From Chryseobacterium gleum (GTDB lineage Bacteria; Bacteroidota; Bacteroidia; Flavobacteriales; Flavobacteriaceae): a DNA stretch of 64,000 nt. Made by a program: the position numbers and the translations under genes. This document shows, piece by piece, positions 33,891-43,261 of the stretch. The first letter of the stretch is position 1; every line of letters begins with the position of its first letter. The stretch lies in contig CAMCVI010000003.1 in NCBI GenBank assembly GCA_945881885.1, positions 123,393 through 187,392 on the forward strand, given 5' to 3'. The notes beneath the pieces were generated by a model. It saw only the letters and a list, made by a program, of their open reading frames with translations. It had not been told where the DNA came from and did not search any database.

Positions 33891-35129
33891 ATGCAAACCA
33901 TAATTATAAATATAAAACAATTGCTACAAGTTAGACCAACTTCAATTAAAAAAGTTTCAGGATCTGAAATGGCGCATTTACCCATTTTAGAAAACGCCTA
34001 TTTACTTTTGGAAAATGATTTTATCTCAGATTTTGGTTTGATGGAAAATTGTCCAGAAATAAAAAATGCAACAATAATTGATGCAACTGGAAAGATTGTG
34101 ATGCCAAGTTTTTGCGATAGTCACACGCACATAGTGTATGCCGGAAACAGAAGTAGCGAATTTGTAGATAGAATAAATGGCTTGTCCTACGAAGAAATTG
34201 CCAATCGTGGTGGTGGAATATTAAATTCGGCTAAAACATTAAATGAAACTTCAGAAGAAGAGATTTACAACCAATCGAAAAAGCGTTTGGAAGAAGTCAT
34301 TTCGCAAGGCACAGGAGCTGTTGAAATTAAATCTGGTTACGGATTAACCTTAGAAGGCGAATTAAAAATGCTTCGCGTTATAAAAAAATTAAAAGAGTCT
34401 TACCCAATAGCTATAAAAGCAACTTTCCTTGGTGCACATGCTTTTCCATCGGAATACAAAGAAAATCATACAGGTTATATTGATTTGATAATTAATGAAA
34501 TGTTGCCAAAAATCGCCCAAGAAAATTTAGCCGATTACATAGATGCCTTTTTAGAAACGGGTTATTTTAGTGTTTCTGAAACCATCCAAATTATAGAAGC
34601 AGGTAAAAAATATGGTTTAAAACCAAAAATTCACGTAAATCAGTTTACAGCCATAAACGGAATAAAAGCTTGTGTAGAAAACGGTGCTTTAAGTGTTGAC
34701 CATTTAGAAATTGTTACGGATGAAGACATTGAAGTTTTAAAAAATACTGATTGTATGCCAGTGGCTTTACCAAGTTGTTCGTATTTCATTTCGATTCCTT
34801 ACACACCAGCACGACAAATGTTGAAAGCAGGTTTACCTTTAGCATTAGCTTCCGATTTTAACCCAGGCACTTCACCTTCAGGAAATATGCATTTTGTAGT
34901 TGCTACGGCTTGTATCAAAATGAAAATGACTCCAGAAGAAGCCATAAATGCAGCAACAATAAACGGCGCGTATGCTATGGATTTAAGCGAGTCGCACGGA
35001 AGTATTACAAAAGGTAAAAAAGCCAATTTGATTATAACAAAACCTTTACATAGTTTTTATGAAATTCCGTATTGTTTTGCTACGAATTTGATTGATAGTG
35101 TTTGGTTGGATGGAGAAATATTTAATTAA
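33891..35129 (+). CDS. hutI: Imidazolonepropionase
   Basis: This 412-residue amidohydrolase-fold enzyme opens the imidazolone ring to N-formimino-glutamate in histidine degradation. The metal site DSHTHIVYAGNRSSEF lies near residue 76, IKSGYGLTLEGELKML and LGAHAFPSEYK near 145-190, HVNQF near 246 and ASDFNPGTSPSGNMH near 320. No hutH, hutU or hutG is adjacent, so the pathway is scattered here. Confidence 0.95.
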   Translation: MQTIIINIKQLLQVRPTSIKKVSGSEMAHLPILENAYLLLENDFISDFGLMENCPEIKNATIIDATGKIVMPSFCDSHTHIVYAGNRSSEFVDRINGLSYEEIANRGGGILNSAKTLNETSEEEIYNQSKKRLEEVISQGTGAVEIKSGYGLTLEGELKMLRVIKKLKESYPIAIKATFLGAHAFPSEYKENHTGYIDLIINEMLPKIAQENLADYIDAFLETGYFSVSETIQIIEAGKKYGLKPKIHVNQFTAINGIKACVENGALSVDHLEIVTDEDIEVLKNTDCMPVALPSCSYFISIPYTPARQMLKAGLPLALASDFNPGTSPSGNMHFVVATACIKMKMTPEEAINAATINGAYAMDLSESHGSITKGKKANLIITKPLHSFYEIPYCFATNLIDSVWLDGEIFN

Positions 35130-35219
35130 TAGGTACGCAGATTTAAAGGATTTAACAGATGGAAACTAAGCAAAAACTTTGCGAGCCTTGCGGAGAACCT
35201 TGCGTCTTTGCGGTAAAAT
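35130..35219. repeat. Dispersed intergenic repeats between hutI and the pseudouridine synthase
   Basis: Contains aggtacgcagatttaa, which recurs at 42394 downstream of tpiA, and ctttgcg-based units (tttgcgagccttgcggag, cttgcgtctttgcgg) related to 41010-41048. Confidence 0.6.
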
Positions 35220-36890
35220 CTAAAACTCAGCTTCCACTAAAATTTCCATAATTTCTTTAGTAACTGGATGCTCAAACTGAATATATTCGGCATGAAGATG
35301 CAGCCTATTTGCTTTAGTTCCATATAAGTCATCGCCAACAATAGGCGTATGTAATCCTAAAATATGAGATGCATGAACGCGTAATTGGTGAGTTCTTCCA
35401 GTAATGGGATGAAAATGCACTTTCGTTTTTCCGTTTTTAACTTCGATGGTTTTCCACTTAGTTTGTGCGGGTTTGCCGTGTTCGTAACATACCAATTGTC
35501 TTGGTCTGTCGGCTAAATCAACTCGCAAAGGCAAATCAATATAACCGTGAGATTTTTCCAACAAACCATCTAAAAGTGCCACATAACGTTTCTTAATAGT
35601 TCTATTTATAAACTGACTTTGCAATTGTACAGCAGTAATTTCATTTTTGGCGATAAGCATAATTCCAGAAGTTGACATGTCTAATCGATGTACAATTAGC
35701 GGACCTGTGGCATCCGGATATTTTTCTTTAATTCGTTCATAAACCGAATCTGAAATGGTTTTTCCTGGAACCGATAAAAACTCGGTAGGCTTATTGATTA
35801 CTAACATTACTTCATCTTCGTACACAATTTCAATATCTTTTCCTTCCGCATGATTCATAATAAACGGATTTTCTTCCATTTCTAAATCTTTTAGCATGTG
35901 TCCCATCAAAATGGGTTCGCATTTACTTTTGCATGACGGATAAAATTGCTTGTGTTGGCGCACTTCAGAATTTGGCGATTGTCCCCACCAAAATTCAGCC
36001 ATACAAATAGGTTTTAAATGATGTTGAAAAGCATAATGCAATAACTTTGGCGCGGCACATTCACCGGCTCCAGCAGGCGGATTGTTGTTAAAAATTTCGG
36101 CTAAACTTTTCTTTTCTTGGTATTGATTGAAAAAGGAATAATTTGAAAATAATTTTTGTTGTAATTCTGCCGATTTTACTTTTCTTTCTTCTTTTAATTG
36201 ATTGATTTCATTAGTAAACACGGCTACTTTTTCTTCTAAAGCTTGTAAAGTCAATTTCCAATATTTTGTCATTTTTTTCAACAAAATACTTTCTTGCTTA
36301 CTTTCTTCGGCTAGTTGTATATTAAATTCAAATAATTCTTCTTGTGTTAAAGTGGTTTCTATTTGAATTCTTCTTTCATCACGAATTATTTTTTGTGATT
36401 TAATTCTGACTTTCTGATTTTGTAATTCGGTTGCAGCTTGAATATTGGTGTTCTTGAAATTTTCTAATTCCTTTAAATAATTATCAGAATTTTCTAAAAT
36501 TTCAATTTTTCGATTGTAGGCATTTAGCAATGCTTCTTCTTTACGAAAAAAGCTATTTTCGGTTAACATATCAAAAACAGTTGGCACAAAATACTCATGG
36601 TGATTTTCATTAGCCAATTTCCCAGAAAATGCCCATAAATAGCCTAATTCGCCCTTTTTATTTTGGCAAACCAATACACCAAACATTTTACTAATAACCA
36701 AACCTTTTTGAGCGGTATTTAGCCCAAAATTATGATCAAAATTAGTTTGCGTTGCTAAGTAATTTTGCAATTCTAACGCTGCCATTTCACTCAATTTATT
36801 TGGTTGATAATAAAACGGAAACGTAAATTTTTCAGGTAACGAAATTCCTGAAATGTCGGTTAGAAAAGGTTGGAAAAATTGGTTTTGCAT
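35220..36890 (-). CDS. RluA-family pseudouridine synthase with long N-terminal extension
   Basis: I choose the ATG of MQNQFFQPF (36890); a longer frame adds 19 unlikely residues. The C-terminal 210 residues are a RluA catalytic domain with the Asp nucleophile in LIVHRLDMSTSGIMLIAKN. The first 340 residues are an extension with a coiled coil (ELQNQKVRIKSQKIIRDERR onward) and a Cys-containing segment (NNPPAGAGECAAPKLLHYAF). This two-part form of about 550 residues occurs in flavobacteria. It modifies uridine in rRNA or tRNA; the exact target is not clear. Confidence 0.88.
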   Translation of the reverse strand: MQNQFFQPFLTDISGISLPEKFTFPFYYQPNKLSEMAALELQNYLATQTNFDHNFGLNTAQKGLVISKMFGVLVCQNKKGELGYLWAFSGKLANENHHEYFVPTVFDMLTENSFFRKEEALLNAYNRKIEILENSDNYLKELENFKNTNIQAATELQNQKVRIKSQKIIRDERRIQIETTLTQEELFEFNIQLAEESKQESILLKKMTKYWKLTLQALEEKVAVFTNEINQLKEERKVKSAELQQKLFSNYSFFNQYQEKKSLAEIFNNNPPAGAGECAAPKLLHYAFQHHLKPICMAEFWWGQSPNSEVRQHKQFYPSCKSKCEPILMGHMLKDLEMEENPFIMNHAEGKDIEIVYEDEVMLVINKPTEFLSVPGKTISDSVYERIKEKYPDATGPLIVHRLDMSTSGIMLIAKNEITAVQLQSQFINRTIKKRYVALLDGLLEKSHGYIDLPLRVDLADRPRQLVCYEHGKPAQTKWKTIEVKNGKTKVHFHPITGRTHQLRVHASHILGLHTPIVGDDLYGTKANRLHLHAEYIQFEHPVTKEIMEILVEAEF

Positions 36891-37053
36891 TCGGCAAAGA
36901 TAACATTTTAAAAATTCCAAAAATGCAAGATCAAATTTCAAAAACATGCAGGAAATTTATTTAAAATCTTAAAACATAAAAAAAACCTTCAAACATTTTT
37001 TTTTACTACTTGCTTATTTTATTTTTGCGATATATAAAAAACCAAAACGAGAA

Positions 37054-37770
37054 ATGGGAAGAGCGTTTGAATTCAGAAAAGGAAGAAAAATGAAGCGTTG
37101 GTCTGCAATGGCTAAAGCATTTACCAGAATTGGTAAAGATATTGTAATGGCGGTTAAAGAAGGAGGGCCAAATCCGGAAGCTAACTCGCGTTTAAGAGCT
37201 GTTATACAAAACTCTAAGGCCGTAAATATGCCTAAAGAAAACGTAGAGCGCGCTATTAAAAAAGCAACAGATAAAGACACAGCAAACTATAAAGAAATAT
37301 TATTTGAAGGATATGCGCCACACGGCATTGCCATTTTAATAGAAACGGCTTCTGATAATAATAACAGAACGGTTGCAAATATTAGAAGTTATTTCAATAA
37401 ATGCAACGGGACAATGGGCACGCAAGGATCGGTGGAATTTATGTTTGACCATACTTGTAATTTCAGAATTCCAGCTGCCGGACAAGACATTGATGAATTA
37501 GAATTAGAAATGATTGATTTTGGTGTAGAAGAAATTTTCGCAGATGATGAAGACGGAATTTTAATGTACGCCCCTTTTGAAAGTTTCGGAGCCATTCAGA
37601 AAGAATTAGAATCAAGAGGTTTAGAAATTTTATCCTCAGGATTTGATAGAATTCCGCAAGTAACCAAAGAATTAGCACCAGAGCAAATAGCTGATGTAGA
37701 AAAATTATTAGAAAAAATTGAAGAAGACGACGACGTAATGAACGTGTTTCATACTATGTTGGAGAATTAG
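37054..37770 (+). CDS. yebC: YebC/PmpR-family protein
   Basis: This 238-residue protein of the TACO1/YebC family begins MGRAFEFRKGRKMKRWSAMA, the bacteroidetal variant of the usual start. NSRLRAVIQNSKAVNMPKEN is the conserved helical core, and DDDVMNVFHTMLEN ends it. Members act as transcription regulators or aid translation of polyproline stretches at the ribosome. The stop codon is the first unit of a TTAGATAG tandem array. Confidence 0.92.
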   Translation: MGRAFEFRKGRKMKRWSAMAKAFTRIGKDIVMAVKEGGPNPEANSRLRAVIQNSKAVNMPKENVERAIKKATDKDTANYKEILFEGYAPHGIAILIETASDNNNRTVANIRSYFNKCNGTMGTQGSVEFMFDHTCNFRIPAAGQDIDELELEMIDFGVEEIFADDEDGILMYAPFESFGAIQKELESRGLEILSSGFDRIPQVTKELAPEQIADVEKLLEKIEEDDDVMNVFHTMLEN

Positions 37771-37813
37771 ACAATTAGATTATTAGATAGTTAGATAGTT
37801 AGATAGTTAGATA
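37766..37813. repeat. 8-bp tandem array ttagatag
   Basis: Three perfect ttagatag units and a partial (37783-37813) follow degenerate units that begin at the yebC stop codon. The array lies between yebC and rlmH. Confidence 0.88.
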
Positions 37814-37826
37814 ATTGGCACATTAA

Positions 37827-38300
37827 CTATTTATGATGATACGGTTCGTTGTTCAAAATGGTAAAACCTCTATAAATTTGTTCAATTACAAATAAACGCA
37901 CCATTTGATGCGAAAAAGTCATTTGAGATAAAGCGACTTTTCCTTGTGCTTTTTGATAGACTTCATCCGAAAATCCGTAAGGTCCACCAATTACAAATAC
38001 TAACGTTTTAATTCCGGAGTTCATTTTCTTTTGTAAAAAATCAGAAAATCCAAAACTATTAAATTCCTTTCCGTTTTCGTCCAATAAAATTAATTGATCG
38101 GTTGGTATCAATTTTTCTAAAATGAGTTGCCCTTCTTTTGTTTTTTGTTCCGATTCCGATAAATTTTTTACGTTTTTGATATCAGGAATCACTTCCAAAT
38201 CGAACTTAATGTAAAATCTCAATCGCTTGGTATATTCTTCAATTAAAGCGTTTAGATTTATATTATCTGTTTTCCCTATGACGATAAGTTTTATGTTCAT
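37827..38300 (-). CDS. rlmH: 23S rRNA (pseudouridine1915-N3)-methyltransferase
   Basis: Starting at MNIKLIVIGKT (38300) the protein has 157 residues, close to E. coli RlmH at 155. A longer frame adds six residues with no support. It is a SPOUT-fold enzyme: LILLDENGKEFNSFGFS, FVIGGPYGFSDEVY (the knotted SAM site) and the ending LNNEPYHHK are all typical. It methylates pseudouridine 1915 in helix 69 of 23S rRNA as a dimer. Confidence 0.95.
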   Translation of the reverse strand: MNIKLIVIGKTDNINLNALIEEYTKRLRFYIKFDLEVIPDIKNVKNLSESEQKTKEGQLILEKLIPTDQLILLDENGKEFNSFGFSDFLQKKMNSGIKTLVFVIGGPYGFSDEVYQKAQGKVALSQMTFSHQMVRLFVIEQIYRGFTILNNEPYHHK

Positions 38301-38382
38301 TTTGAGATTTTTAAACACAAAGAAAATAGTTACAATGTGTTAGTTTTTATAAAATATATATACTTTTTTATAATACAATCAA

Positions 38383-38438
38383 TTATCTAATTGTCTAATT
38401 GTCTAATTATCTAATAATCTAACTATCTAATAATCTGA
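38383..38438. repeat. 8-bp array, seven units, inverse orientation to the yebC array
   Basis: Seven contiguous 8-mers (ttatctaa, ttgtctaa twice, ttatctaa, taatctaa, ctatctaa, taatctga) are the reverse complement family of ttagatag. The folP stop codon lies inside. Confidence 0.88.
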
Positions 38439-39246
38439 ATAAAGAAACACATTCCACCGCTTCTTTTACATCGTGAACTCTTAAAATATTGGCACCTTTT
38501 TGTAAACAAAATGCATGTAAAAAAGTTGTTCCGTTTAAGGCATGTTCTGGCGAAGTTTCTAATGTTTTATAAATCATTGATTTTCTTGAAATGCCAGCTA
38601 AAATTGGTAAATCGTGAAATTGAAGTAGTTCTAAATTTTGAAGTAATTCGTAATTCTGTTCCAGAGTTTTAGCAAATCCGAAGCCAGGATCGATAATGAT
38701 GTCATTTAATCCAAAACTCCTCGCTTTCGCAACTCGTTCAGAAAAATAAAAATTCATTTCTTTAAGTAAATCGTCATAGTTAGCTAAACTTTGCATGGTT
38801 TTGGGCGTGCCTTTCATATGCATCATAATATACGGAACTTGCAATTTCGCCACCGTTTCTAACATTTTTTCATCTAACAAACCAGCAGAAATATCATTAA
38901 TTAAAGCCGCACCATGTTCAATAGCTTGTTTGGCAACTTCACTTCTAAAAGTATCAATAGAAAGTAAAATATCTGGGAATTTCTCCACTAATAATTTTAC
39001 AATTGGTACTACTCTATTTAACTCTTCAGTTTCGGAAACAAATTCAGCACCAGGTTTACTAGAATAACCTCCTAAATCAATAAAAGTAGCACCATCACGC
39101 AACATTCTATCTACTTGAAGTACAATTTCATTTGAATTTGTAAGTTTTCCACCATCAAAAAAAGAATCTGGCGTCACGTTTACAATCCCCATTACTTTGG
39201 GTGTTGATAAATTGACGAGTGTTCCTTTACAGTTTATTGTTGACAT
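38419..39246 (-). CDS. folP: Dihydropteroate synthase
   Basis: This 275-residue TIM-barrel enzyme joins para-aminobenzoate to hydroxymethyl-dihydropterin diphosphate in folate synthesis, and is the sulfonamide target. MGIVNVTPDSFFDGGK near residue 19, LGGYSSKPGAE, INDISAG and DPGFGFAKTLEQNYELL mark the substrate loops. Its C-terminal residues and stop are encoded in the 8-bp array, so the tail may vary between strains. Confidence 0.95.
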   Translation of the reverse strand: MSTINCKGTLVNLSTPKVMGIVNVTPDSFFDGGKLTNSNEIVLQVDRMLRDGATFIDLGGYSSKPGAEFVSETEELNRVVPIVKLLVEKFPDILLSIDTFRSEVAKQAIEHGAALINDISAGLLDEKMLETVAKLQVPYIMMHMKGTPKTMQSLANYDDLLKEMNFYFSERVAKARSFGLNDIIIDPGFGFAKTLEQNYELLQNLELLQFHDLPILAGISRKSMIYKTLETSPEHALNGTTFLHAFCLQKGANILRVHDVKEAVECVSLFRLLDS

Positions 39247-39293
39247 CGTATTTTTTACTTATATTTGAAGTTTGATACAAATATAAAATAATA

Positions 39294-39833
39294 ATGAGCA
39301 ATACCTCACAACAATACGACAAAGTTATAGCAGTTTGCAGAGAATTATTTACAAAAAAAGCGCATGATTATGGTACAGCATGGCGTGTTTTGCGTTTGCC
39401 TTCATTAACCGATCAAATATTTATTAAAGCCCAACGGATAAGAAGTTTACAAGAAAACGACGTAAGAAAAGTAGATGAAGATGAAACGTCAGAATTTATT
39501 GGTATTATCAATTATTGCGTGATGGCTTTAATTCAAATGGATAAAGGAATTGCTTCTCAACCGGATTTATCAGCCGATGAAGCGATAAAATTATTCAATC
39601 ATAAAATTGAAATCACGAAGGAATTAATGGAAGATAAAAATCATGATTATGGAGAAGCTTGGCGTGATATGCGTGTGAGTTCACTAACGGATTTAATTAT
39701 TCAAAAATTATTACGCGTGAAACAAATTGAAGACAATGAAGGAAAAACTTTGGTTTCTGAGGGCATTGATGCCAATTATCAAGACATGATTAATTATTCG
39801 GTTTTTGCTTTAATTTTAATGGGGAAATTTTAA
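39294..39833 (+). CDS. DUF1599-domain protein with internal duplication
   Basis: This 179-residue protein has two related halves: KKAHDYGTAWRVLRLPSLTD (about 20-40) and DKNHDYGEAWRDMRVSSLTD (about 115-135). Each half is followed by an acidic helix ending in a YxVxALIxM segment. It is the DUF1599 family of Bacteroidota; the HDYG motif suggests a metal or nucleotide site similar to MazG-type all-alpha folds. Function unproved. It is divergent from folP and may share its promoter region. Confidence 0.82.
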   Translation: MSNTSQQYDKVIAVCRELFTKKAHDYGTAWRVLRLPSLTDQIFIKAQRIRSLQENDVRKVDEDETSEFIGIINYCVMALIQMDKGIASQPDLSADEAIKLFNHKIEITKELMEDKNHDYGEAWRDMRVSSLTDLIIQKLLRVKQIEDNEGKTLVSEGIDANYQDMINYSVFALILMGKF

Positions 39834-39893
39834 TAACATCTCATTAACACAATCTATCAAAAAGCCTTTTTACATTTGTTAAAACACATTGAA

Positions 39894-40964
39894 ATGAACA
39901 AAAAAAATATTTCTTGGAGTATTAGAATAGTAGTTGCATTACTATTTTTAGTTTCAGCAATAGCGAAATTATATCCGTCACCTTATTTTGCAATTTCTAC
40001 TTTTGAAGTCAAACAATTGTATACCTTAGGATTCTCAGAAACTCTTGCCCCTTATTTTTCAAGAATTTTAATTGGAATCGAATTTGCGCTTGGCTTTTTA
40101 TTACTTAATAATCATTTCTTAAAACGCATTACTATTCCTGCAACAATTGGTTTGTTGAGTGTTTTTATCATTCATTTGAGTTATGTTACTTTTTTAAGTG
40201 GCGGTAATTCAGGAAATTGTGGTTGCTTTGGCGAATTAATTCCGATGACACCAATTGAAGCCATTATTAAAAATATCATCGCAGTTGGATTATTAATTTG
40301 GCTTTGGAAAATTTCAGAAAACGATAAAAAATCGAATATTTGGATGTTAACCAGTATCACTTTAAGTTGCATATTAGGCTTATTTATGTTGGCTCCAATG
40401 AAAGCTAGTTCTACATCAATTTCAAATAGCAATAACAATACCAATAACAATATTTCAACTGATACTATTATCAAATTGAATGATTCAGTAAAAACAGAGG
40501 AAATAAAAACCACCGATTCATCCAAAATAAAAACAGAGAAAGTGGTTGAAGCAATTAAAAAAGAAGTAGGTCCAAAACAAGCGGTTTCTGGTTATTCCGA
40601 TTTGTATGCAGATATCGACAAAGGTCAAAAAATATTGTGCTTTTTTGTTCCAGGTTGCGATCATTGTAAAGATGCTGCAAAAGATTTAAACGCTTTACAA
40701 AAAAAATACAAAGATTTTCCAGAAGTAAAAATTGTATTTATGGATGAAGAACCGGAAAAAATTCCAGATTTCTTTAAATATGCAGGAAAACAATTTCCAT
40801 ATAAAGTGATAGACATTATTCCTTTTTGGACAAAACTAGGCACCGGAAAAGACACGCCTGGAGTAATTTACATTCACAACGGAAACGTAATTAAATTTTA
40901 TGACGGAATTGCCGAAAAAGCATTTAACAGTAAAGCAATAGAAAAAGTAATTTACAAAAAATAA
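39894..40964 (+). CDS. DoxX-type membrane protein fused to thioredoxin domain (BT_3928 family)
   Basis: From ATG 39894 the protein has 356 residues. Four membrane helices of the DoxX/MauE type fill residues 1-170, a Ser/Asn/Thr-rich linker runs to about 225, and a periplasmic thioredoxin-like domain ends the chain. The redox motif is CDHC in FFVPGCDHCKDAAKDLNALQ. The fusion suggests a membrane thiol oxidoreductase. The secreted thioredoxin gene 101 bases downstream is likely a partner. A TACATTTG box lies at 39871-39878. Confidence 0.85.
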   Translation: MNKKNISWSIRIVVALLFLVSAIAKLYPSPYFAISTFEVKQLYTLGFSETLAPYFSRILIGIEFALGFLLLNNHFLKRITIPATIGLLSVFIIHLSYVTFLSGGNSGNCGCFGELIPMTPIEAIIKNIIAVGLLIWLWKISENDKKSNIWMLTSITLSCILGLFMLAPMKASSTSISNSNNNTNNNISTDTIIKLNDSVKTEEIKTTDSSKIKTEKVVEAIKKEVGPKQAVSGYSDLYADIDKGQKILCFFVPGCDHCKDAAKDLNALQKKYKDFPEVKIVFMDEEPEKIPDFFKYAGKQFPYKVIDIIPFWTKLGTGKDTPGVIYIHNGNVIKFYDGIAEKAFNSKAIEKVIYKK

Positions 40965-41065
40965 TTACACTGAGAAACACGAAATTTTAACAGAGAAACA
41001 CAAAATATTTTTGCGAATCTTTGCTTAACTTTGCGAATCTTTGTGAAACAACTAAACAAAATATC

Positions 41066-41557
41066 ATGAAAAAAATCATTGCAACATTAGCATTAGGACT
41101 TGGATTAACATCTTGCCAAGCGCAAACTGAATTTTCAACAGAAAGTTTAAACGCAATATTAATCGACACGGAAAATCAAGCGATTTCTTTTGAAGAAATT
41201 TTAAAGCAAAACAAAGGCAAAACCGTGGTTATCGAAGTTTGGGCATCTTGGTGTTCAGATTGCATAAAAAGCATGCCTCAAGTGAAGGATTTAAAAGAAA
41301 AATTTCCAGAAGTTACTTTTGTAAATTTATCTTGCGACAAAACTTTTGAAGCTTGGAAAAGCGGCATTGAAAAACACGAGGTAACTGGCGAAAATTATCT
41401 TATTAAAGACGGAATGAAAGGCGAATTTGGAACTTCAATAAAACTAGATTGGATACCTCGTTTTATAGTAATCAACAAAGAAGGAAAAATTGTTTTATTC
41501 CGCGCCATCGAAAAAGATTTTAATAAAATCATTGAAAGTATAGAAACTATTAAATAA
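41066..41557 (+). CDS. TlpA-like thioredoxin-family lipoprotein
   Basis: I use the ATG at 41066 (MKKIIATLALGLGLTSCQ), which gives a lipobox LTSC at Cys17. Upstream codons belong to a tttgcgaatc repeat. The 163-residue protein has the redox motif CSDC in EVWASWCSDCIKSMPQVKDL and the cis-Pro in DWIPRFIVIN. It would reduce envelope disulfides, and it follows the DoxX-thioredoxin fusion gene. Confidence 0.85.
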   Translation: MKKIIATLALGLGLTSCQAQTEFSTESLNAILIDTENQAISFEEILKQNKGKTVVIEVWASWCSDCIKSMPQVKDLKEKFPEVTFVNLSCDKTFEAWKSGIEKHEVTGENYLIKDGMKGEFGTSIKLDWIPRFIVINKEGKIVLFRAIEKDFNKIIESIETIK

Positions 41558-41632
41558 CAATTTCAATAGCAATAAAAATAACAATAACAATTTTCAATTT
41601 TAATTATTGAAATGGCAATTTGTACTTAAATT

Positions 41633-42382
41633 ATGAGAAAAAACATCGTAGCCGGTAACTGGAAAATGAACAAAACCTTACCGCAAGCCATTGAATTAAT
41701 CAATGAAATTAAAAACAACAAACCAAATAATACAGCAGAAGTTATTTTAGCAACTCCTTTCCCGTATTTAGCAAAAGCCGTTGAATTAGTTGCCGGTTCT
41801 AACATTAAAATCGCGGCGCAAAATATGCATCAAGCAGAAGGTGGCGCTTTTACAGGTGAAGTTTCCGCATCAATGTTAACCAGTATTAGAATTTACACTG
41901 TCATTTTAGGTCACAGTGAAAGAAGGGCTTATTTTCATGAAAATGATTCCTTATTAGCCAACAAAGTAGATACTGCTTTGAAACATGAAATGACTGTGAT
42001 TTTTTGCTTTGGCGAAGAATTAAAAGACAGACAAAACGACAATCATTTTAATATTGTAGAATACCAACTACGTGATGGTTTGTTTCATATTTCAAAAGAA
42101 AATTGGAAAAATATTGTTTTAGCTTACGAACCTGTTTGGGCAATTGGAACTGGCGAAACCGCCTCTCCAGAACAAGCACAAGAAATGCATTTATTTGTTA
42201 GAAATTTAGTAGATAAAGTATTTGGAAGTGTAATTGCAAAAAATGTTTCCATCCTTTACGGTGGAAGTGTAAAACCAGACAACGCCAAAGAAATTTTTTC
42301 TAAACCAGATGTTGATGGCGGATTAATTGGCGGCGCTGCATTAAACGCCAACGATTTTTTCGGAATTATTTCTGGTTTTTGA
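41633..42382 (+). CDS. tpiA: Triosephosphate isomerase
   Basis: This 249-residue TIM barrel interconverts dihydroxyacetone phosphate and glyceraldehyde 3-phosphate. The catalytic residues are visible: Lys in GNWKMN, His in ILGHSERR near 94, and Glu in AYEPVWAIGTGETASPEQ near 165, with loop 6 after it. ILYGGSVKPDNAKEIF closes the phosphate site. Confidence 0.97.
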   Translation: MRKNIVAGNWKMNKTLPQAIELINEIKNNKPNNTAEVILATPFPYLAKAVELVAGSNIKIAAQNMHQAEGGAFTGEVSASMLTSIRIYTVILGHSERRAYFHENDSLLANKVDTALKHEMTVIFCFGEELKDRQNDNHFNIVEYQLRDGLFHISKENWKNIVLAYEPVWAIGTGETASPEQAQEMHLFVRNLVDKVFGSVIAKNVSILYGGSVKPDNAKEIFSKPDVDGGLIGGAALNANDFFGIISGF

Positions 42383-42536
42383 TTTGTTTAATAATAGGTA
42401 CGCAGATTTAACGGATAAAACAGATTAACAAAGATTTTTTATTTCAGTTGTCACTCTGAACTTGTTTCAGTGTCTGCTGTCTATTTTCTAAAATCTATAT
42501 TCTATTCTCTATATTCTATTCTCTATATTCTATTCT
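42383..42536. repeat. Composite repeat region with 14-bp tandem array
   Basis: It contains aggtacgcagatttaa (also near 35131), an inverted ctgaaacaagttcag-type element near 42447, and three perfect copies of ctatattctattct at 42495-42536 plus a partial. The stop codon of the downstream minus-strand phosphatase lies inside the array. Confidence 0.85.
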
Positions 42537-43102
42537 CTATTCTCCCTTTTCACATAACCATTCAAAAAATCGCCTTTAGGTTTTCCTAAATCGAAAGAAC
42601 TAAATTTAGTTAGAAAACGGGTTTCTTTTCTAGCATCATCTCTGTCCCAATTTTCATATTCTATACGATAAATGGCAGAATACATTTCGGCACGACCTAC
42701 ACCATGAAAACAATGAATTAGTACTGGATAATTGGCTTTATTGTCCATCACTTTAAAAAAAGCTTCTAAATTTTCTGGCTTTGGCACTTGATCGGATCCT
42801 ATATTGAAATAATTCAATCCTTTAATTTTAGCAGCAGCCTCTTTTTCTGCAATAAGTTCTACTGGAATTTCTGGATTATTCACATCGTCACCGGTTCCTG
42901 GAAAACGCAAATCGATGATGCTTTTAATTTTGTGCTCTTTCACAAAATCGGCAATATCTTCTGGTGGAATCACGCCACTTTTAAAAACTTTTCCTACGGA
43001 AATTACTTTGAAATTATGATTTATTTTATAATCGTAAAAATAACTCTTTGCCCAAAAAATGGCAGCAATTACTAAAACTGAAACTAATATTTTCTTTTTC
43101 AT
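42530..43102 (-). CDS. Membrane-anchored dual-specificity phosphatase-like protein
   Basis: One N-terminal membrane segment (ILVSVLVIAAIFWAKSYF) anchors a 160-residue periplasmic domain. The Cys-x5-Arg signature is in VLIHCFHGVGRAEMYSAIYR near residue 130, and IKSIIDLRFPGTGDD supplies the general-acid region. The family acts on phosphoprotein or phospholipid head groups; substrate unknown. The C-terminal residues KRENRE are encoded by the tandem array. Confidence 0.82.
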   Translation of the reverse strand: MKKKILVSVLVIAAIFWAKSYFYDYKINHNFKVISVGKVFKSGVIPPEDIADFVKEHKIKSIIDLRFPGTGDDVNNPEIPVELIAEKEAAAKIKGLNYFNIGSDQVPKPENLEAFFKVMDNKANYPVLIHCFHGVGRAEMYSAIYRIEYENWDRDDARKETRFLTKFSSFDLGKPKGDFLNGYVKRENRE

Positions 43103-43261
43103 TTTACTAAACTTAAATCACTTTTTACCTAAAGAGCCCTTTTTATAAATAATTTAATTAATGTGTGATTGTTGCAAAATTAATACTATTCGAAGTTTTT
43201 CGGTTAATTTTTTTATAAAGTTACAATTTTTTTATAAATTGCAGTTTAAAAACTATTTCTT

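Noticed and set aside
37766..38438. CRISPR-like arrays
   Set aside because: Repeats of 7-14 bp are contiguous without spacers, and no cas genes are present.
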